Part shown: piece by piece, positions 58,754-64,000 of the stretch
Position numbering within the stretch: the stretch's first letter is position 1
Layout: the number at the start of each line of letters is the position of its first letter
DNA from: Pseudomonas sp. S37
Lineage (GTDB): Bacteria > Pseudomonadota > Gammaproteobacteria > Pseudomonadales > Pseudomonadaceae
Direction: 5' to 3'
Assembly: GCF_016658545.1 (NCBI RefSeq)
Contig: NZ_JACVZC010000002.1
Location: forward strand, 150,022 to 214,021
DNA: 64,000 bases
Notes under the pieces: generated by a model
What the model was told of the DNA's origin: nothing
The model's database searches: none
Seen by the model: only the letters and a program-made list of their open reading frames with translations
Translations under genes and position numbers: made by a program

Positions 58754-59052
58754 GTGAGGCCGCCGTGAGCATGGCCGAGCCGGGCGTGCTGCGCCTGGCC
58801 GGTGTGCTGGACTACCGCAGCGGCCCGGCCCTGCGCAAACAGGGCAAGGCACTGATCGACAGTTCGCGCGAGCCACGCCTGGTGCTTGATTGCTCGGCGG
58901 TCGAAAAGTCGTCGAGCGTCGGCCTGTCGTTGTTGCTTGCGTACATTCGCGATGGCCTGGCCACCGGCAAAGCGTGCGAAGTACGCGGGATGCCTGACGA
59001 CATGCGGGAAATTGCCGAGGTCTACGACCTCGATGAAGTGCTGGCAACTTAA
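58750..59052 (+). CDS. mlaB: STAS-domain protein MlaB
   Basis: A 100-residue cytosolic STAS-domain protein that binds MlaF and stabilises the ATPase dimer (LVLDCSAVEKSSSVGLSLLL is the STAS core). It is the last gene of mlaFEDCB. A composite terminator follows 20 bases later. Confidence 0.92.
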   Translation: MSEAAVSMAEPGVLRLAGVLDYRSGPALRKQGKALIDSSREPRLVLDCSAVEKSSSVGLSLLLAYIRDGLATGKACEVRGMPDDMREIAEVYDLDEVLAT

Positions 59053-59071
59053 TGGCTAGGCACGGATGATG

Positions 59072-59123
59072 GCCCCTCGGTCAGCGAAGCCCTCGTTGGG
59101 CTTCGCAGGCGAGGGGCTTTTTT
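59072..59123 (+). terminator. Composite terminator after mlaB
   Basis: An inner hairpin (GCGAAGCCC-TCGTT-GGGCTTCGC, 59084-59106) is enclosed by an outer stem (GCCCCTCG with CGAGGGGC, 59072-59079 and 59110-59117), then six T. It is a strong rho-independent terminator. Confidence 0.85.
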
Positions 59124-59130
59124 GTATGAT
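59102..59130 (+). promoter_or_regulatory. Candidate promoter for ibaG-murA overlapping the terminator
   Basis: TTCGCA, 17 bases, TATGAT. The -35 box sits inside the terminator stem, and the -10 box directly follows the T-run. This gives ibaG-murA its own start where mla transcripts end. Confidence 0.45.
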
Positions 59131-59169
59131 GGCCGACCCGTGCGCATCGGGCGCCGATTGAGGTTGAGC

Positions 59170-60698
<1,529 letters not shown>

Positions 60699-60791
60699 TA
60701 GCCCGCTGGCACAAGGATGTGCCATTCGAATTGAATGCGGTCGGGCTGTAGCAGCCCGGCCGGCAGTAGCCGCTTAAGGACCGACGTTCCA

Positions 60792-61427
60792 ATGTTGACC
60801 ATCGCGCTTTCCAAAGGCCGTATTCTCGACGATACCTTGCCGTTGCTGGCCGAGGCCGGCATCGTGCCGACCGAGAACCCGGACAAGAGCCGCAAACTGA
60901 TCATCCCTACCACGCAGGATGACGTGCGCCTGCTGATCGTGCGTGCCACCGACGTGCCGACCTATGTCGAGCATGGTGCCGCTGACCTTGGTGTGGCTGG
61001 CAAGGACGTGCTGATGGAGTACGGCGGCCAGGGCCTGTATGAACCGCTGGACCTGCAGATTGCCAAGTGCAAGCTGATGACCGCCGGTGCGGTCGGTGCG
61101 CCGGAGCCCAAGGGCCGCCTGCGCGTCGCCACCAAGTTCGTCAATGTGGCCAAGCGTTATTACGCCGAGCAGGGCCGCCAGGTCGACATCATCAAGCTGT
61201 ATGGCTCGATGGAGCTGGCACCGCTGATCAACCTCGCCGACAAGATCATCGACGTGGTCGACACCGGCAACACCCTGCGCGCCAACGGCCTGGAACCCCA
61301 GGAACTGATCGCCACGATCAGCTCGCGCCTGGTGGTCAACAAAGCCTCCATGAAGATGCAGCACGCCCGCATCCAGAGCCTGATCGACACGCTGCGCAAA
61401 GCGGTCGATTCGCGACACCGCGGTTAA
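60792..61427 (+). CDS. hisG: ATP phosphoribosyltransferase HisG, short form
   Basis: A 211-residue short-form HisG ([20 protein letters not shown], with the PRPP motif [14 protein letters not shown]). It makes the first step of histidine synthesis. It lacks the C-terminal regulatory domain of the long enzyme, so the partner HisZ (elsewhere) is needed for activity and feedback. AAGGA lies 11 bases before the ATG. Confidence 0.95.
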   Translation: MLTIALSKGRILDDTLPLLAEAGIVPTENPDKSRKLIIPTTQDDVRLLIVRATDVPTYVEHGAADLGVAGKDVLMEYGGQGLYEPLDLQIAKCKLMTAGAVGAPEPKGRLRVATKFVNVAKRYYAEQGRQVDIIKLYGSMELAPLINLADKIIDVVDTGNTLRANGLEPQELIATISSRLVVNKASMKMQHARIQSLIDTLRKAVDSRHRG

Positions 61428-61553
61428 GTCCTGCGCGCGGCCTTCGCTGTCGCGCCCGTCTATCCGCGTCATAGCCATTTTTCTCGGGTGCCCGCGCGGA
61501 TGGACTGGTAGCCTAGGGCGCCTGAGCATTCGCTAATAATCGAGGCCCTCGCC

Positions 61554-62879
61554 ATGACCGTGTCCACTGCAATTGCCCGTCTCAACGCTGCTGATCCGGA
61601 TTTCGCCCGACATCTGGATCATCTGCTGAGCTGGGAAAGTGTGTCCGATGACGCGGTCAACCAGCGCGTGCTAGACATCATCAAGGCCGTGCGCGAGCGC
61701 GGTGATGCGGCGCTGGTGGAATTCACCCAGCGTTTCGACGGTGTCGATGCCAAGTCGATTGATGACCTGATCCTCAATCGCGAGCGCCTGGAGCTGGCGC
61801 TGACCCGTATCACCCCGACCCAGCGCGAAGCCCTGGAAAAGGCCGCCAACCGTGTGCGCATTTACCACGAGCGGCAGAAGCAGGATTCCTGGCAGTATAC
61901 CGAAGCCGATGGCACCGTATTGGGCCAGAAAGTTACCCCGCTGGACCGTGCCGGCCTGTATGTGCCGGGCGGCAAGGCATCTTACCCGTCCTCGGTCCTG
62001 ATGAACGCCATCCCGGCCAAGGTTGCCGGCGTGACTGAAGTGGTGATGGTGGTGCCGACCCCGCGTGGCGAGGTCAACGAGCTGGTGCTGGCGGCTGCCT
62101 GCATCGCCGGTGTCGACCGGGTGTTCACCGTCGGTGGTGCCCAGGCCGTGGCGGCACTGGCTTATGGTACTGAAAGCGTGCCACAGGTGGACAAGATCGT
62201 CGGCCCCGGCAACATCTACGTTGCCACCGCCAAGCGCCATGTGTTCGGCCAGGTCGGCATCGACATGATCGCCGGCCCGTCGGAAATCCTTGTGGTGTGC
62301 GACGGCCAGACCGACCCGGACTGGATCGCCATGGACCTGTTCTCCCAGGCCGAGCACGACGAAGACGCCCAGGCCATCCTGGTCAGCCCGGATGCCGCGT
62401 TCCTCGACCGCGTTGCCGCCAGCATCGACAAGCTGCTGCCGACCATGGAGCGCGCCGAGATCATCGAGAAGTCGGTCAACGGCCGTGGCGCACTGATCCA
62501 GGTGCGCGACATGCAGCAGGCCATGGACGTCGCCAACCGCATCGCCCCGGAGCACCTGGAGCTGTCGGTGGCCGACCCGCAGGCCTGGTTGCCGCAGATT
62601 CGCCACGCCGGCGCGATCTTCATGGGGCGCCACACCAGCGAAGCGCTGGGTGACTACTGCGCTGGCCCCAACCACGTGCTGCCCACCTCCGGCACCGCGC
62701 GGTTTTCGTCGCCGCTGGGGGTGTATGACTTCCAGAAGCGTTCGTCGATCATTTTCTGCTCCGAGCAGGGCGCGTCCGAACTGGGCCACACGGCTTCGGT
62801 CCTGGCGCGGGGCGAGTCGCTGACTGCCCACGCCCGTAGCGCTGAATACCGTATCCTGACCCAAGAGAAGGGGAACTGA
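61554..62879 (+). CDS. hisD: Histidinol dehydrogenase HisD
   Basis: A 441-residue zinc enzyme for the last two steps of histidine synthesis (histidinol to histidine with two NAD+). It has the conserved stretches [19 protein letters not shown] and [12 protein letters not shown], and [11 protein letters not shown] with the metal/catalytic residues. The 126 bases upstream hold no gene and no clear attenuator. hisC starts two bases after its stop. Confidence 0.96.
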   Translation: MTVSTAIARLNAADPDFARHLDHLLSWESVSDDAVNQRVLDIIKAVRERGDAALVEFTQRFDGVDAKSIDDLILNRERLELALTRITPTQREALEKAANRVRIYHERQKQDSWQYTEADGTVLGQKVTPLDRAGLYVPGGKASYPSSVLMNAIPAKVAGVTEVVMVVPTPRGEVNELVLAAACIAGVDRVFTVGGAQAVAALAYGTESVPQVDKIVGPGNIYVATAKRHVFGQVGIDMIAGPSEILVVCDGQTDPDWIAMDLFSQAEHDEDAQAILVSPDAAFLDRVAASIDKLLPTMERAEIIEKSVNGRGALIQVRDMQQAMDVANRIAPEHLELSVADPQAWLPQIRHAGAIFMGRHTSEALGDYCAGPNHVLPTSGTARFSSPLGVYDFQKRSSIIFCSEQGASELGHTASVLARGESLTAHARSAEYRILTQEKGN

Positions 62880-62881
62880 GC

Positions 62882-63928
62882 ATGAGTCGATTCTGGAGCC
62901 CCTTCGTCAAGGACCTGGTGCCTTACGTGCCGGGCGAGCAGCCGAAACTGGCCCGCCTGGTCAAGCTGAACACCAACGAAAACCCTTATGGCCCGTCGCC
63001 CAAGGCGCTGGAAGCCATGCGTGCCGAGCTCAACGACAACCTGCGCCTGTACCCGGACCCGAACGGTGACCGGTTGAAGCAGGCTGTGGCCGAGTACTAC
63101 GGCGTAACCCCGGCGCAAGTGTTTGTCGGCAACGGTTCGGACGAGGTGCTGGCGCACATCTTCCACGGTTTGTTCCAGCACGATGCCCCGCTGTTGTTCC
63201 CGGACATCAGCTACAGCTTCTATCCGGTCTATTGCGGGCTGTACGGCATTGCCTTCGAGCAGGTGGCGCTGGACGAGCAGTTTCAGATCCGCATTGAGGA
63301 TTACAGCAAGTCCAACGCCGGCATCATTTTCCCCAACCCCAATGCGCCGACGGGCTGCCTGATGCCGCTGCAGGCGGTGGAGCAGTTGCTGCAGGCCAAC
63401 CGCGATTCAGTGGTGGTGGTGGATGAGGCCTACATCGATTTCGGTGGCGAAACGGCCATCAGCCTGGTGGACCGCTACGACAACCTGCTGGTTACCCAGA
63501 CCTTGTCGAAGTCGCGCTCGCTGGCAGGCCTGCGGGTTGGCCTGGCAGTCGGCCATCCCGACCTGATCGAGGCGCTGGAGCGGATCAAGAACAGCTTCAA
63601 CTCCTACCCGCTGGACCGCGCGGCGATTGTCGGTGCAGCTGTCGCGTTCGAAGACCGCGCGTATTTCGAGGACACCTGCCGCAAGGTGATCGACAGCCGC
63701 GAGGCGTTGGTTGGGCAGTTGCAGGCCAAGGGCTTTGAAGTGTTGCCATCGGCAGCCAACTTCATCTTCGCCCGCCACCCGCAACAGGACGCCGCCGAAC
63801 TGGCAGCGCGCCTGCGCGAGCAGGGCGTGATCGTGCGCCACTTCAAGCAGGCACGCATTGCCCAGTTCCTGCGCATCACCATCGGCACGCCGGAGATGAA
63901 CCAGGCGCTGCTGGATGCATTGAACTGA
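62882..63928 (+). CDS. hisC: Histidinol-phosphate aminotransferase HisC
   Basis: A 348-residue PLP-dependent aminotransferase. The PLP lysine is Lys210 ([16 protein letters not shown]), with the NPNAPTG and DEAYIDF motifs present. It converts imidazole acetol phosphate to histidinol phosphate. It may have a paralogue elsewhere, as in other pseudomonads. Confidence 0.96.
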   Translation: MSRFWSPFVKDLVPYVPGEQPKLARLVKLNTNENPYGPSPKALEAMRAELNDNLRLYPDPNGDRLKQAVAEYYGVTPAQVFVGNGSDEVLAHIFHGLFQHDAPLLFPDISYSFYPVYCGLYGIAFEQVALDEQFQIRIEDYSKSNAGIIFPNPNAPTGCLMPLQAVEQLLQANRDSVVVVDEAYIDFGGETAISLVDRYDNLLVTQTLSKSRSLAGLRVGLAVGHPDLIEALERIKNSFNSYPLDRAAIVGAAVAFEDRAYFEDTCRKVIDSREALVGQLQAKGFEVLPSAANFIFARHPQQDAAELAARLREQGVIVRHFKQARIAQFLRITIGTPEMNQALLDALN

Positions 63929-63956
63929 CGGCAACCTCTACTGCTGTTACGCGGTC

Positions 63957-64000
63957 CTTGTAGGAGCGGCCTTGTGTCGCGAAAGGGCCGCAAAGCGGCC
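63957..64000. repeat. REP element, left part of a pair cut by the window edge
   Basis: CCTTGTAGGAGCGGCCTTGT at 63957 continues into TCGCGAAAGGGCCGCAAAGC, the CTTGTGTCGCGA class, and leaves the window after hisC. The second half is not visible. Confidence 0.8.

Noticed and set aside
60699..60791. Histidine attenuator before hisG
   Set aside because: No run of His codons and no terminator/antiterminator pair could be found in this 93-base gap.

Overview
The window is chromosomal DNA of a Pseudomonas, most likely the P. putida group. It is GC-rich, about 63 protein genes are packed tightly, and gene order follows the P. putida / P. aeruginosa core chromosome (opuC, prfC, dpp-opdP, roxSR, gatCAB, mreBCD, tldD-pmbA, fagA-fumC-orfX-sodA, rpoN-ptsN, lpt-kds, mla, murA-hisGDC). 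About a dozen REP/REPIN palindromes of the kind typical of P. putida lie between genes. I saw no rRNA, tRNA, IS element, prophage or CRISPR array. Species assignment and synteny are from memory, not from a search.

Region 1 (1-9.9 kb): an OpuC-type osmoprotectant ABC operon leaves the window at base 1. It is followed by prfC (release factor 3). Next comes a minus-strand set (AraC regulator with a SnoaL-like domain, FAD amine oxidoreductase, cupin, polyamine-type binding protein) that looks like a small amine uptake and oxidation unit without its own permease. After that is a plus-strand unit: a four-helix membrane protein and two 24-residue hydrophobic microproteins in tandem, preceded by a good sigma-54 promoter match. 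This unit is the least explained part of the window.

Region 2 (9.9-27.9 kb): a dipeptide/oligopeptide uptake locus (three DppA-like binding proteins, an OprD-family porin, DppBCDF), a SIMPL-domain protein, the RoxS-RoxR redox two-component pair, an AEC transporter, an AroP-like aromatic amino acid permease, a Na/Ca exchanger that appears to start with ATT, and a short RlpA-like lipoprotein.

Region 3 (28-48.6 kb): gatCAB (amidation of misacylated tRNA) is divergent from mreB-mreC-mreD-maf-rng-yhdP-nit-tldD (cell shape, RNA decay, envelope lipid transport, proteolysis). Then come darP, pmbA and the Fur-box-preceded fagA-fumC-orfX-sodA operon with a ZIP metal transporter directly behind it.

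Region 4 (48.7-64 kb): rpoN-hpf-ptsN-rapZ-ptsO (sigma-54 and nitrogen PTS), kdsD-kdsC-lptC-lptA-lptB (Kdo synthesis and LPS export), the divergent mlaFEDCB operon (outer-membrane phospholipid asymmetry), then ibaG, murA, hisG, hisD and hisC. With yhdP, this window carries parts of three routes that move lipid between inner and outer membrane. Several transporter genes (potF-like, dppA, aroP) have A-rich CA motifs next to their ribosome-binding sites, which suggests Hfq/Crc catabolite control of nutrient uptake.
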